Positions 32,247 to 44,520 of a stretch of DNA of 64,000 bases are shown here, piece after piece. Each line of letters starts with the position of its first letter. Position 1 is the first letter of the stretch. Source of the stretch: Nematostella vectensis. Taxonomy: Eukaryota; Cnidaria; Anthozoa; Actiniaria; Edwardsiidae. The notes under the pieces were generated by a model. That model was not told the DNA's origin. It did not search any database and saw nothing but the letters and a program-made list of their open reading frames with translations. The stretch covers positions 16,174,639-16,238,638 of the forward strand of contig NC_064039.1 of the NCBI RefSeq assembly GCF_932526225.1. Reading direction: 5' to 3'. Made by a program: the position numbers and the translations under genes.

Positions 32247-33294
32247 AAAACTTTGTACATTGGGGCAAGCCTCAGATATTTCTTAGGGAGCAGACGTCTC
32301 TTGTATATTCCGGTATACTTAAAGGGCAGCTACCCTGTGCTGGCTCCGTCTTAACCAATCCGCATACAGAGTTTCGATCCGTTTGACAGCAAAGCTTCAA
32401 AGATTTTAAATCCCTGCCAAAAGATTACTGAGTGTAATCAGCCGTGCATATTCAACGGAAAATACGACAGTGCCGCAACAGGCCTCGAAATATTGGAAGG
32501 GCACAGTACAGAAAGATCAAGAAAAATATTGAGGGGAACAGCCACGGCCCTGCTGGTCATTTCCTTATAATTATTAAAAATATTGAGGGGAGGGGGGCAC
32601 GTGCCCCCAATGCCCCACCCCCTACTACCCTGTACGAGGATTCTAGTAGGATCATAGGAAAGCAAAACGAGTTGACAATCACACAGATATTATAGATGAC
32701 TACAAAACGAAACTTTTTTTCCAACAGGTTTGAAAATGTATGTAATATTTTACTTTGTGATCGTCACAAAGTGACGACGACCCCTTTTTTTCTACTGAGT
32801 AATAATAAGCTAAAACCTTCCGAAAGCCACCAGAATAAGAGACCCTAAATAACCGACTCCTTTTATGAGGAAAGGTATTATATACCAAATTCCCTAATTA
32901 TTTTGGCACCAAATAATTCTCTCGAATAAATCCGACCAGTTATCATCAACTTCTTAGACTCTCATACTCCATTTCTATGCAAAAGGGCCTCAAATTTTAA
33001 AAAAGGGTTTAGGGGAGGGCCTTTTTTATGAACAGGTATTCTGATCAATTTTCGAGCCTACTAATAGCCGGAATTTCACAATTTTCTGGGATACCCCAGA
33101 CCCTCTATAAATAAAAAAAATGTGATTGGTCTTATGCTTGCACTATTATGACTTCCGTTTGGCTGACGCTTTTTTCTACAGTGATAGAAAAATCGGAATA
33201 TTGGTCCCTGAAATGGGCAAAAAGTGCTCGATTTTATGTAAAACTGCGCAAATATTGCGAACATGTGGTTTCGCGCGTCAAAATTAAAAACATT

Positions 33295-33500
33295 TATATC
33301 TCGTGAAAGAAACATAAGTATAGTTATAATATAGTAAGTAAAGTATAACAGCCCAACTTGGTAGGTGTGATGTATGTTTCAAGTGGGGTGCAATGAGATG
33401 TACCACGTGACATCATCGATGACGTCACTAACAGTAAAACTACCCTGACCACTGACGCCGAAACATCGTATGACAACTAAACTTGTTATGTGTCATGTAG
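33295..33500. repeat. CRE-palindrome repeat, copies in U1/U2/U3
   Basis: Around 33409 a nearly perfect inverted repeat of two TGACGTCA-type halves (one mismatch) stands beside cacgtgac. The flanking sequence, read on the minus strand (cccttgaca...tacatgacac), matches the element at 61496-62965. The same stretch recurs at about 35135-35340 and 39488-39695. Confidence 0.65.
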
Positions 33501-33638
33501 ATGTCAAGGGTTTTAAACAAGTTGGTCGCGTGATCTGTGAAATCGTTAACGTCTTCAAGAAAACAGAAATATAATAATATTTAATATTCTTTTAATTATT
33601 ATGCGAAAAAAAGCAAAGCCTAAATCTATATAATACGG

Positions 33639-33674
33639 TCATTTTTTTTTTTTTTTTTTGGGGGGGGGGGGGGT
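33639..33674. repeat. Long T-run followed by G-run
   Basis: About 20 T then about 14 G. It recurs with different lengths at about 35479-35510 and 39830-39861. Such a junction is hard to sequence, and the length differences may be errors. The G-run could form G-quadruplexes between tracts. Confidence 0.8.
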
Positions 33675-33838
33675 TTACTGGAAAAACGTCCCGTACGTAA
33701 AAAACATCTCACGACTCAATAGACTTGGGGGAGGGCGTTCACTTTTGCGGGGTCACCATGTTTTTGCTAATGGTTTTTAAAATGGGAAAAAATTCAACAT
33801 TATACCCCCCCCCCCCCTTTGTGGGGGATGGGGGATGT

Positions 33839-36800
33839 GGCATGGGGGCTGAGCTATACTTTTTTTTAGCGCGCGTTCGTGTTTAAAGTTGTGCGAGAAA
33901 ATTATGAATTGAACAACGATCTGGATGTGAAAGGCTCGTGGTTTTTTTCAATCCTGTTAAATGTTATGCTAAATACTAAATGTTATTTTTTAGTGAACTA
34001 CACAGAGGCATCAGATGCATGCAAAACGCCTCTTTCCTCGCACCGCCGCGTACATCTGTACTAATAATGCCGTAGTTAGAAAACTTTGTACATTGGGGCA
34101 AGCCTCAGATATTTCTTAGGGAGCAGACGTCTCTTGTATATTCCGGTATACTTAAAGGGCAGCTACCCCGTGCTGGCTCCGTCTTAACCAATCCGCATAC
34201 AGAGTTTCGATCCGTTTGACAGCAAAGCTTCAAAGATTTTAAATCCCTGCCAAAAGATTACTGAGTGTAATCAGCCGTGCATATTCAACGGAAAATACGA
34301 CAGTGCCGCAACAGGCCTCGAAATATTGGAAGGGCACAGTACAGAAAGATTAAGAAAAATATTGAGGGGAACAGCCACGGCCCTGCTGGTCATTTCCTTA
34401 TAATTATTGAAAATATTGAGGGGAGGGGGGCACGTGCCCCCAATGCCCCACCCCCTACTACCCTGTACGAGGATTCTAGTAGGATCATAGGAAAGCAAAA
34501 CGAGTTGACAATCACACAGATATTATAGATGACTACAAAACGAAACTTTTTTTCCAACAGGTTTGAAAATGTATGTAATATTTTACTTTGTGATCGTCAC
34601 AAAGTGACGACGACCCCTTTTTTTTCTACTGAGTAATAATAAGCTAAAACCTTCCGAGAGCCACCAGAATAAGAGACCCTAAATAACCGACTCCTTTTAT
34701 GAAGAAAGGTATTATATACCAAATTTCCTAATTATTTTGGCACCAAATAATTCTCTCGAATAAATCCGACCAGTTATCATCAACTTCTTAGACTCTCATA
34801 CTCCATTTCTATGCAAAAGGGCCTCAAATTTTAAAAAAGGGTTTAGGGGAGGGCCTTTTTTATGAACAGGTATTCTGATCAATTTTCGAGCCTTCTAATA
34901 GTCTGGAATTGCACAATTTTCTGGGATACCCCAGACCCTCTATAAATAAGAAAAAATGTTATTGGTCTTACGCTTGCACTATTATGACTTCCGTTTGGCT
35001 GACGCTTTTTTTTTACAGTGATAGAAAAATCGGAATATTGTACCCTGAAATGGGCATAAAGTGCTCGATTTTATGTAAAACTGCGCAAATAGTGCGAACA
35101 TGTGGTTTCGCGCGTCAAAATTAAAAACATTCATATCTCGTGAAAGAAACATAAGTATAGTTATAATATAGTAAGTAAAGTATAACAGCCCAACTTGGTA
35201 GGTGTGATGTATGTTTCAAGTGGGGTGCAATGAGATGTACCACGTGACATCATCGATGACGTCACTAACAGTAAAACTACCCTGACCACTGACGCCGAAA
35301 CATCGTATGACAACTAAACTTGTTATGTGTCATGTAGATGTCAAGGGTTTTAAACAAGTTGGTCGCGTGATCTGTGAAATCGTTAACGTCTTCAAGAAAA
35401 CAGAAATATAATAATATTTAATATTCTTTTAATTATTATGCGAAAAAAAGCAAAGCCTAAATCTATATAATACGGTCATTTTTTTTTTTTTTTTTGGGGG
35501 GGGGGGGGGTTTCCTATAAAAACGTCCCGTACGTAAAAAAACATCTCACGGCTCAATCGACTTGGGGGAGGGCGTTCACTTTTGCGGGGTCACCATTTTT
35601 ATGCTAATGGTTTTTAAAGCGGGAAAAAATTCAACATTGTACCCCCCCACCCCACCCCAATAAATTATGACCTTTTCTATAATTCTCATAACTTGATTAA
35701 TTTGTAGAATAGGCAGTATACCGCCAAAAAAATCCATTACAATTCCATCCTCCATTGCATTTTACTTGAAATACCGCTGATCTATGATCTAGAATTGCTT
35801 TTAGTCCTCCCCAGATCGTATTCAAAATAATTTCAATGCAAAATTAATACTATATCATAGCAAGTTATTTGGCGTTCTTTTTGTATATCTTGAATTACTG
35901 AATGTATAACAGTTTCGACAATTGACTTTTTAGCCTCAATACTGAGGAAACTTGCATTTGGATATTTCACAGCCGTGACCTCCTCCAAGCGTTTCACATC
36001 CGTGAAAACCGTGAGAGTTTTTACTCGCTTTTAGCGAGAGAACTTTATGATGTTAAGAAATAAAAGTAGCACATATGAAAAAAAGATTTTTCAAATCCAC
36101 TTGCGTGAAATTTTGTTTTATTGCAAGAAATCATCTTTCGCCGGGAACAAGACAGTTTTAAGTCTAATTTAAATATTGGCTCAAATATCGCATAAATTAA
36201 AGCTGAGTTTGTGTTTTAATTTTGGCCATTCCTATTTTCCAAATTGCTTGATGCCCATGTATTTAGAAACGACCATCTGTGTATGAAAAGCCAAAAATAC
36301 TCTTGTTATATGGTAATGAAAGGTTTATTATTATTATTTTTGTATTTGAAAGTGAAAGTGATGTCATCGATTGCGAGCTATTTCGGGACTTCCCCGAAAC
36401 ACTGCATCTCTGATAAACAATTCCCAGAATCAGAGAGAAGCAAATTGTGCTCGTTCTCTTATTGAAAAGGTAACTCTGAGGAGCAGTTCACTAAAGAAGT
36501 GCAGGGAATGAAGAAGACTCTATGACCTGAGTAAAAGGCTAAGGTAACCTAGGTAATCTAGAATCTTTAAGCGACGGCAAAGGGAATTTTTAAGCGACGG
36601 CAAAGGCTGGGAAATGGACCGAAAATGCTTCTAAACTTTGCGCTCATTTCTCTGCGCTCAATTGTCTGAAATGCTTGGGTTGTTAAGACGCTGAATGTTA
36701 GTAAAGGTGAGCTGGTCACTAAATGGGATTGTTTTCCTTTGACTTTTTTGCAAACTACACATTTGGCGATAGTTTTTTTGTGACTTGTGTTCCTGTTGGG

Positions 36801-38189
36801 AATCAACCAGGTATCTTGGTGATAAATTCCTCCATAACATAACAAGGCTCAATAGCTTGTCGATTTCAGTGCATGCAAACCAAGCCTAGGTCAGGTCAGA
36901 TCTCATTAATGCAAGGATAAACTGTGGACTGTATTGAATTTGACCAGTAACAGGACGAAGTACCAATAAGTTATTTTAAAATCAACATGAACCCTTTTTT
37001 CCATACATTTTCAATTATAATTTTTTATCACTTCGAAATCAATTTTTAAACTGAAGTTAACGGACAAAAAGTATGTTTTGTTTAGTTATAGTACGATGAC
37101 TAGTTCCGTAGAAGTCCTAGTTCCGTTTCACTCAGCATTTGTTTTCATCTTTTTGCCTCGAATATTGTAGATTTGAATAATCCAAAACTACCTAAATGAT
37201 ACAAAACTATTAACCTTTCCTGAGATATAAATCCAGCTTATTTCATCCATTGGTTTGTTCAGAAAGTATCATTATTTCGAAGCGATTTTCATAATTGTTG
37301 CTAAAATGAGCGGCGTTTACTGCACAGTGAACAGACCCGCGTCCGAAAGTCAGATGAAAACAATATCTCCTTTAACAAAAATATCCTTATTTTTATACGA
37401 ATGCTTAGAAGAAAGAATGTCTTATAATGTGTATGTTTTTTTTTCTGTCTTGATGCGATTTTTTCGATTAATATTGCTTTTAGTTTTTCGTGATTCCCGG
37501 AGGACGTGGGAATAGTTCCGTATCACCCTGCGCCCATAGTGTGTTTTTGGTTTGACTGCAGATATACAGCCGCGAAAAGGATTGATTTGATTATTCCGTT
37601 CTCAATTTATAATATTAATCCCAGTATTTTTAATTCTAAACGGTTAATTTTTATTATGTGGGCCTTTTATTTCAGTCATTTGGCTGAACTTCATTTTAAA
37701 GAAACCCTCTTTGATATTGTTAGTGCTCGATAAAATATTATTCTATATTAAAATAATTACTGAAACTGTGATCGATATATCAATATGGTAGGATTATTAA
37801 ATGAAACGGCCAAGATTAACCATACTTAAATCATTAGCTTGCTCACTTACAAAGGGATATGGGATTGTTATTGCAGAACTCTTAAAAGAACGACAACAAC
37901 GCATTGGCGGCCGTAGCATTCACATTTTGTTCTTGTAAATAAAAACGGCTTTTTGTTGAGCTCTCGTGCACGAAAATTATCAAAATAAATCTCCCAATTC
38001 TAGGCTAACCTTGTCCTCTAAATTTTTGCATTTTGTCCATTTTGCCGTTTCAGTATTTGTATTTTTGCATTTTGTCCATTTTGCCGTTTCAGTATTTGTA
38101 TTTTTGCATTTTGTCCATTTTGCCGTTTCAGTATTTGTATTTGTGCATTTTGTCCATTTTGCCGTGTCAGTATTTGTGGGGGATGTGGC
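33839..38189. repeat. Tandem array 2, copy U2
   Basis: Full unit of about 4350 bp; all markers recur 4350-4352 bp later in U3. Differences are few substitutions and homopolymer lengths. No coding sequence is supported. It contains a T-run followed by a G-run, a CRE-palindrome repeat and a 39-bp minisatellite. Confidence 0.88.
38028..38183. repeat. 39-bp minisatellite, 4 units (U2)
   Basis: Same block as in U1 with one unit fewer, a copy-number difference between array copies. Confidence 0.9.
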
Positions 38190-41100
38190 ATGGGGGCTGA
38201 GCTATACTTTTTTTTTAGCGCGCGTTCGTGTTTAAAGTTGTGCGAGAAAATTATGAATTGAACAACGATCTGGATGTGAAAGGCTCGTGGTTTTTTTCAA
38301 TACTGTAAAATGTTATGTTAAATCCTAAATGTTATTTTTTTAATGAACTACACAGAGGCATCAGATGCATGCAAAACGCCTCTTTACTCGCACCGCCGCG
38401 TTCATCTGCACTAACAATGCCGTAGTTAGAAAACTTTGTACATTGGGGCAAGCCTCAGATATTTCTTAGGGAGCAGACGTCTCTTGTATATTCCGGTATA
38501 CTTGAAGGGCAGCTACCCCGTGCTGGCTCCGTCTTAACCAATCCGCATACAGAGTTTCGATCCGTTTGACAGCAAAGCTTCAAAGATTTTGAATCCCTGC
38601 CAAAAGATTACTGAGTGTGTAATCAGCCGTGCATATTCAACGGAAAATACGACAGTGCCGCAACAGGCTTCGAAATATTGGAAGGGCACAGTACAGAAAG
38701 ATTAAGAAAAATATTGAGGGGAACAGCCACGGCCCTGCTGGTCATTTCCTTATAATTATTGAAAATATTGAGGGGAGGGGGGCACGTGCCCCCAATGCCC
38801 CACCCCCTACTACCCTGTACAAGGATTCTAGTAGGATCATAGGAAAGCAAAACGAGTTGACAATCACACAGATATTATAGATGACTACAAAACGAAACTT
38901 TTTTTCCAACAGGTTTGAAAATGTATGTAATATTTTACTTTGTGATCGTCACAAAGTGACGACGACCCCTTTTTTTTCTACTGAGTAATAATAAGCTAAA
39001 ACCTTCCGAGAGCCACCAGAATAAGAGACCCTAAATAACCGACTCCTTTTATGAAGAAAGGTATTATATACCAAATTTCCTAATTATTTTGGCACCAAAT
39101 AATTCTCTCGAATAAATCCGACCAGTTATCATCAACTTCTTAGACTCTCATACTCCATTTCTATGCAAAAGGGCCTCAAATTTTAAAAAAGGGTTTAGGG
39201 GAGGGCCTTTTTTATGAACAGGTATTCTGATCAATTTTCGAGCCTTCTAATAGTCTGGAATTGCACAATTTTCTGGGATACCCCAGACCCTCTATAAATA
39301 AGAAAAAATGTTATTGGTCTTATGCTTGCACTATTATGACTATCGTTTGGCTAAAGCTTTTTTTTTACAATGATAGAAAAATCGGAATATTGTACCCTGA
39401 AATGGGCAAAAAGTGCTCGATTTTATGTAAAACTGCGCAAATAGTGCGAACATGTGGTTTCGCGCGTCAAAATTAAAAACATTCATATCTCGTGAAAGAA
39501 ACATAAGTATAGTTATAATATAGTAAGTAAAGTATAACAGCCCAACTTGGTAGGTGTGATGTATGTTTCAAGTGGGGTGCAATGAGATGTACCACGTGAC
39601 ATCATCGATGACGTCACTAAAAGTAAAACTACCCTGACCACTGACGCCGAAACATCGTATGACAACTAAACTTGTTATGTGTCATGTAGATGTCAAGGGT
39701 TTTAAACAAGTTGGTCGCGTGATCTGTGAAATCGTTAACGTCTTCAAGAAAACAGAAATATAATAATATTTAATATTCTTTTAATTATTATGCGAAAAAA
39801 AGCAAAGCCTAAATCTATATAATACGGTCATTTTTTTTTTTTTTTTTTTTTTTGGGGGGGGGGTTTCCTGGAAAAACGTCCCGTACGTAAAAAAACATCT
39901 CACGACTCAATAGACTTGGGGGAGGGCGTTCACTTTTGCGGGGTCGCCATTTTTATGCTAATGGTTTTTAAAGCGGGAAAAAATTCAACATTGTACCCCG
40001 CCACCCCACCCCTATAAATTATGACCTTTTCCATAATTCTCATAACTTGATTAATTTGTAGAATAGGCAGTATACCGCCAAAAAAATCCATTACAATTCC
40101 ATCCTCCATTGCATTTTACTTGAAATACCGCTGATCTATGATCTAGAATTGCTTTTAGTCCTCCCCAGATCGTATTCAAAATAATTTCAATGCAAAATTA
40201 ATACTATATCATAGCAAGTTATTTGGCGTTCTTTTTGTATATCTTGAATTACTGAATGTATAACAGTTTCGACAATTGACTTTTTAGCCTCAATACTGAG
40301 GAAACTTGCATTTGGATATTTCACAGCCGTGACCTCCTCCAAGCGTTTCACATCCGTGAAAACCGTGAGAGTTTTTACTCGCTTTTAGCGAGAGAACTTT
40401 ATGATGTTAAGAAATAAAAGTAGCACATATGAAAAAAAGATTTTTCAAATCCACTTGCGTGAAATTTTGTTTTATTGCAAGAAATCATCTTTCGCCGGGA
40501 ACAAGACAGTTTTAAGTCTAATTTAAATATTGGCTCAAATATCGCATAAATTAAAGCTGAGTTTGTGTTTTAATTTTGGCCATTCCTATTTTCCAAATTG
40601 CTTGATGCCCATGTATTTAGAAACGACCATCTGTGTATGAAAAGCCAAAAATACTCTTGTTATATGGTAATGAAAGGTTTATTATTATTATTTTTGTATT
40701 TGAAAGTGAAAGTGATGTCATCGATTGCGAGCTATTTCGGGACTTCCCCGAAACACTGCATCTCTGATAAACAATTCCCAGAATCAGAGAGAAGCAAATT
40801 GTGCTCGTTCTCTTATTGAAAAGGTAACTCTGAGGAGCAGTTCACTAAAGAAGTGCAGGGAATGAAGAAGACTCTATGACCTGAGTAAAAGGCTAAGGTA
40901 ACCTAGGTAATCTAGAATCTTTAAGCGACGGCAAAGGGAATTTTTAAGCGACGGCAAAGGCTGGGAAATGGACCGAAAATGCTTCTAAACTTTGCGCTCA
41001 TTTCTCTGCGCTCAATTGTCTGAAATGCTTGGGTTGTTAAGACGCTGAATGTTAGTAAAGGTGAGCTGGTCACTAAATGGGATTGTTTTCCTTTGACTTT

Positions 41101-41847
41101 TTTGCAAACTACACATTTGGCGATAGTTTTTTTTGTGACTTGTGTTCCTGTTGGGAATCAACCAGGTATCTTGGTGATAAATTCCTTCATAACATAACAA
41201 GGCTCAATAGCTTGTCGATTTCAGTGCATGCAAACCAAGCCTAGGTCAGGTCAGATCTCATTAATGCAAGGATAAACTGTGGACTGTATTGAATTTGACC
41301 AGTAACAGGACGAAGTACCAATAAGTTATTTTAAAATCAACATGAACCCTTTTTTTCATACATTTTCAATTATCATTTTTTTATTATTTCTAATAAATTT
41401 TTAGACTGAAGTTAACGGACAAAAAGTATGTTTTGTGTAGTTATAGTACGATGACTAGTTCCGTAGCAGTCCTAGTTCCGTATCACTCAGCATTTGTTTT
41501 CATCTTTTTGCCTCGAATATTGTAGATTTGAATAATCCAAAACTACCTAAATGATACAAAACTATTAACCTTTCCTGAGATATAAATCCAGCTTATTTCA
41601 TCCATTGGTTTGTTCAGAAAGTATCATTATTTCGAAGCGATTTTCATAATTGTTGCTAAAATGAGCGGCGTTTACTGCACAGTGAACTGACCCGCGTCAC
41701 AAAAGTCAGATGAAAACAATACCTCCTTTAACAAAAATGTCCTTATTTTTATACGAGTGCTTAGAAGAAAGAATGTCTTATAATGTGTATGTTTTTTTCT
41801 GACTTGATGCGATTTTTTTGATTACTATTGCTTTTTGTTTTTCGTGT
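38190..41847. repeat. Tandem array 2, copy U3
   Basis: Matches U2 from its start to about 37490. Homology ends at gtttttcgtg (about 41847), where unique sequence starts. It lacks the minisatellite at the end of the unit. Confidence 0.88.
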
Positions 41848-44200
41848 AATTAATCCCAAATTTTACGAGGTAGCTATACTTTATTATTTCCTGCCATAAG
41901 AAACTAATATATAGAATTAGGCACTGCCTCAAAGCGGAGTCAGCTTTATTACCATATATTCATATGGAGAATCCTTTGTCAGTTTTATGACCCCTTGAAG
42001 AGTTACGTAACTATAATTTCTTTAGAAAATATAATAAAGAGATCCAAAATAACTTTCACCTCTATCTGCTGTAGAGACTCAAGAGTGCTGTAAATCAGTT
42101 GCTGTATACACCCTTCCCCCCCCCCCCCCCCCACACACACACTATCATACATGCAACCCGTTTGAAATGCATGGTCCAAGATTTCTTTTATTTGATCTTA
42201 GCTATTTTTAACCTAAAAAAGTTGGATAGCGTTGATTGTCCTATCTTTAGGTTATGCTACTAAATGCTATGCCTCAGGGAGTGTTAAAAATGCTTAGAGA
42301 TAGCACGAGTGTCATGCCCGTTTATCGTTCCCTTTGAAGTATATACCGGGAAGCGATAAAAATAGGGCCTGATACAAATACTGTAAAATTTTCATGTTCG
42401 GGTCCCGTATATTGGGATTGGCTATTGGTTATTGGTTATTATAATTGTTAAAATTGGAGGGCAATACCAACCAAACAGGAAAATAGAATGCATAATGATT
42501 GCAAAGGATAATCATATTTGAAAAGCAAGAAAAGGAAAGCTAAATATTTTGTAAAATATGCTGCTCATCACCCATACCTTCATTTTGCCTCACATCATGG
42601 CTTTTGGGTAAAGTAATCACCTGAATAAGAGAAAAAATATATGGTTGTCATTTCAAAGCAATGTTTATACCTTTTCTAATTTTCTCAAAACATGAGAAAA
42701 ACATATAGGAAAACAAAGATAATTAGATTAGTATCCTTACCAAAACATAACAGACAACAGAAAAATTTTGGCTTTAATACAGTATGAGAAAGAAAGAGAG
42801 ACATTTTAACGTTTCTGTATATTGAACATCAAATTTGGAGTAAAAACATAACAAAGACAAATGACAAGGAAAAGAGAAAGAGAAAGAAAAAGAAGACTTT
42901 GCAAGGTTGATGTGTTTTATTTGGGGAAAGTTTCTTTTTTTCGATTCTTACCATTATATTGTCGCCTAAATAGCATCCAGTCAGCGTCTAAGAATTTGGT
43001 CTCTCAGCCAATCAAAGACACAACAAGTTGATGGATTGTGACAGCGGGAAAATCAGAAACCTTTTAGGATTTTAGGATTATTTGCAAACAAAAAGCATTA
43101 CACATAAAAGAAAAGGACGGAAATTACGTTTTTATTCATATATTCTATTCACAATATTTTAAATTTAAATTTTCGTCCGAAACTCACCTTGACTGCCCAT
43201 GTTGTTTCCTTGGTTTGTGTTCGCTTGTTGGTTTGGACAACAATTTTAGCTATCATAAATAAAACTTTTCTTCTTTGATTTTGCACCGTAACATCTTAAT
43301 GAGAATAGTAGTGTAGAGCCTCGACAATTAGCTAATAAATGCTGCTAGTATTGTAGCCTTTGCCTTCATCTAATAAGTATCAAATACCGCACTAGGCGAA
43401 GAAGTCGAGCCGATGATGTTCCAAGCTTAGTAAAAGTACAAAGTAGTTCATTTGACAGATATATCTTTCAAATTCTCATTTTCAAACGACCATTTGACCG
43501 GCTAATCAGTTGCATTTTCTTGTCAATTCTTCCCTGGAAATTTGTGTTCCGTTGATAGTCTTAGTCCCCCACCCCCTGGCTTTTTCAAGTCCCCCCAGTT
43601 TTTGTTGGAGCTTGTCTGTCATTGGTTTAGAGCGATCAATTAATTAGCTGGTCGCATGAGCTGGTCACGTGAGGGGAACAGATAGCTGACAGCTGTGAAA
43701 TGACGTCATTGACCACCAATTTTCGAGTCGCCTACTGTAGTTTATGACCAATTTCTATACCTCTGTAGCTGCGGCCGCGCTGGCTCTGCACTATGCACTT
43801 GAAGCCTTTACAGGAAAGGACCTGTCACTAGTGCAGTTCTTGACAGGTTTTTGTGCCAAGTGTTTCTCTACTCTAGTGTGATGGACAGAAAATCTGCAAA
43901 ACTAAAAATGCCTTATAATACAAAACTTATTTACCCCGAACGTCACGCCGGGAAATCAAACTTCGGCTTTGGCGCATGAACCTCGCAAAGCCTCGGTTGC
44001 AAAGTCCGTTTTATATCGGTGGGGGAGGGGGGGTAGTGTGAGGGGATGGGGCGGTTGTGTGTGTGCGTGCGTGCGTGTGCGTGTCAGTGCGCGTGTCTGT
44101 GTGCGTATCTGTGTGCGTGTTTGTGGGTGTGTGTCTGTGGGTGTGGCGGGGTGGGGGTGAGGGGGTGGGGAATAGGGTGTGTAAGGGGGTTTGTTAGTTG
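41848..44200. other. Unique non-coding region upstream of the ZNFX1-like gene
   Basis: No supported gene. About 41913-41940 (ttaggcactgcct, then aaagcggagtcagc) resembles the end of the insertion at 22300-22340. About 43180-43220 on the minus strand (leader, ATG, donor AAG/GTGAGTTTCGG) resembles 19790-19831, so a related element in opposite orientation may span about 41900-43760. A poly-C run with CA repeats lies at 42113-42141. A GT/G-rich, Z-DNA-prone stretch lies at about 44020-44190, directly before the first ZNFX1-like exon. Confidence 0.5.
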
Positions 44201-44248
44201 CGTGTAGTTCATTATGTGGTATGAGCTTGCTTCTTTATTTGATTATAG

Positions 44249-44520
44249 AATGTGGCGTGGATCAAGAGGGCCAGAAAGTGGTTACCGTGCCAGCCGAAGC
44301 AGGGGTAACCACAACAACGCAAGCAGGGGTAACCACAACAACGCAAGCAGGGGTAACCACAACAACGCAAGCAGGGGTAACCACAACAACGCAAGCAGGG
44401 GTAACCACAACAACGCAAGCAGGGGTAACCTTAGCAACCCAACCAGAGGTAACCGTAGCAACCAAAGCAGGGGAGGACAGTCACAAAATTCATTTCGTGG
44501 CGGAGCTTGCTACCGGGACG
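44249..44520 (+). CDS. ZNFX1-like exon 1: RGN-repeat N-terminus
   Basis: Acceptor-like gattatag precedes ATG at 44250; an earlier in-frame ATG at 44214 is also possible. MWRGSRGPESGYRAS is followed by five or more exact 24-bp units encoding SRGNHNNA, then two degenerate units (SRGNLSNPT, RGNRSNQ). Arg/Gly/Asn-rich low-complexity N-termini are usual in ZNFX1 and suit RNA granule association. Donor GACG/GTATGT, phase 1. Confidence 0.7.

Larger units (their letters stand above)
29687..33838. repeat. Tandem array 2, copy U1 (rearranged)
   Basis: Shares tggtcactaaatggga (29687) with 36716 and 41068, and further markers with U2 and U3: 30992/38028 minisatellite, 31205/33855/38205 agctatac block, 32253/34083/38433 actttgtacattgg, 33727/35565/39920 cttgggggaggg. 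U1 has an 812-bp insertion and then jumps at about 33830 straight to the next unit, lacking about 1.1 kb present in U2 and U3. No gene is supported. A weak integrase-finger-like stretch on the minus strand (about 29830-29690) is too decayed to call. Confidence 0.85.

Noticed and set aside
32438..32695. 75-83 codon ORFs on both strands, in all three array 2 copies
   Set aside because: Same stretch open on both strands, no motif, conserved only because the units are recent duplicates.
36567..36845. Minus-strand piece resembling a retroelement integrase finger (NTSHKKTIAKCVVCKKVKGK), also near 29750 and 41100
   Set aside because: Only one short motif, no neighbouring retroelement domains or LTRs; too weak to annotate as an element.
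43969..44160. ORF rich in CVRVRVS residues
   Set aside because: Translation of a GT/GC microsatellite.
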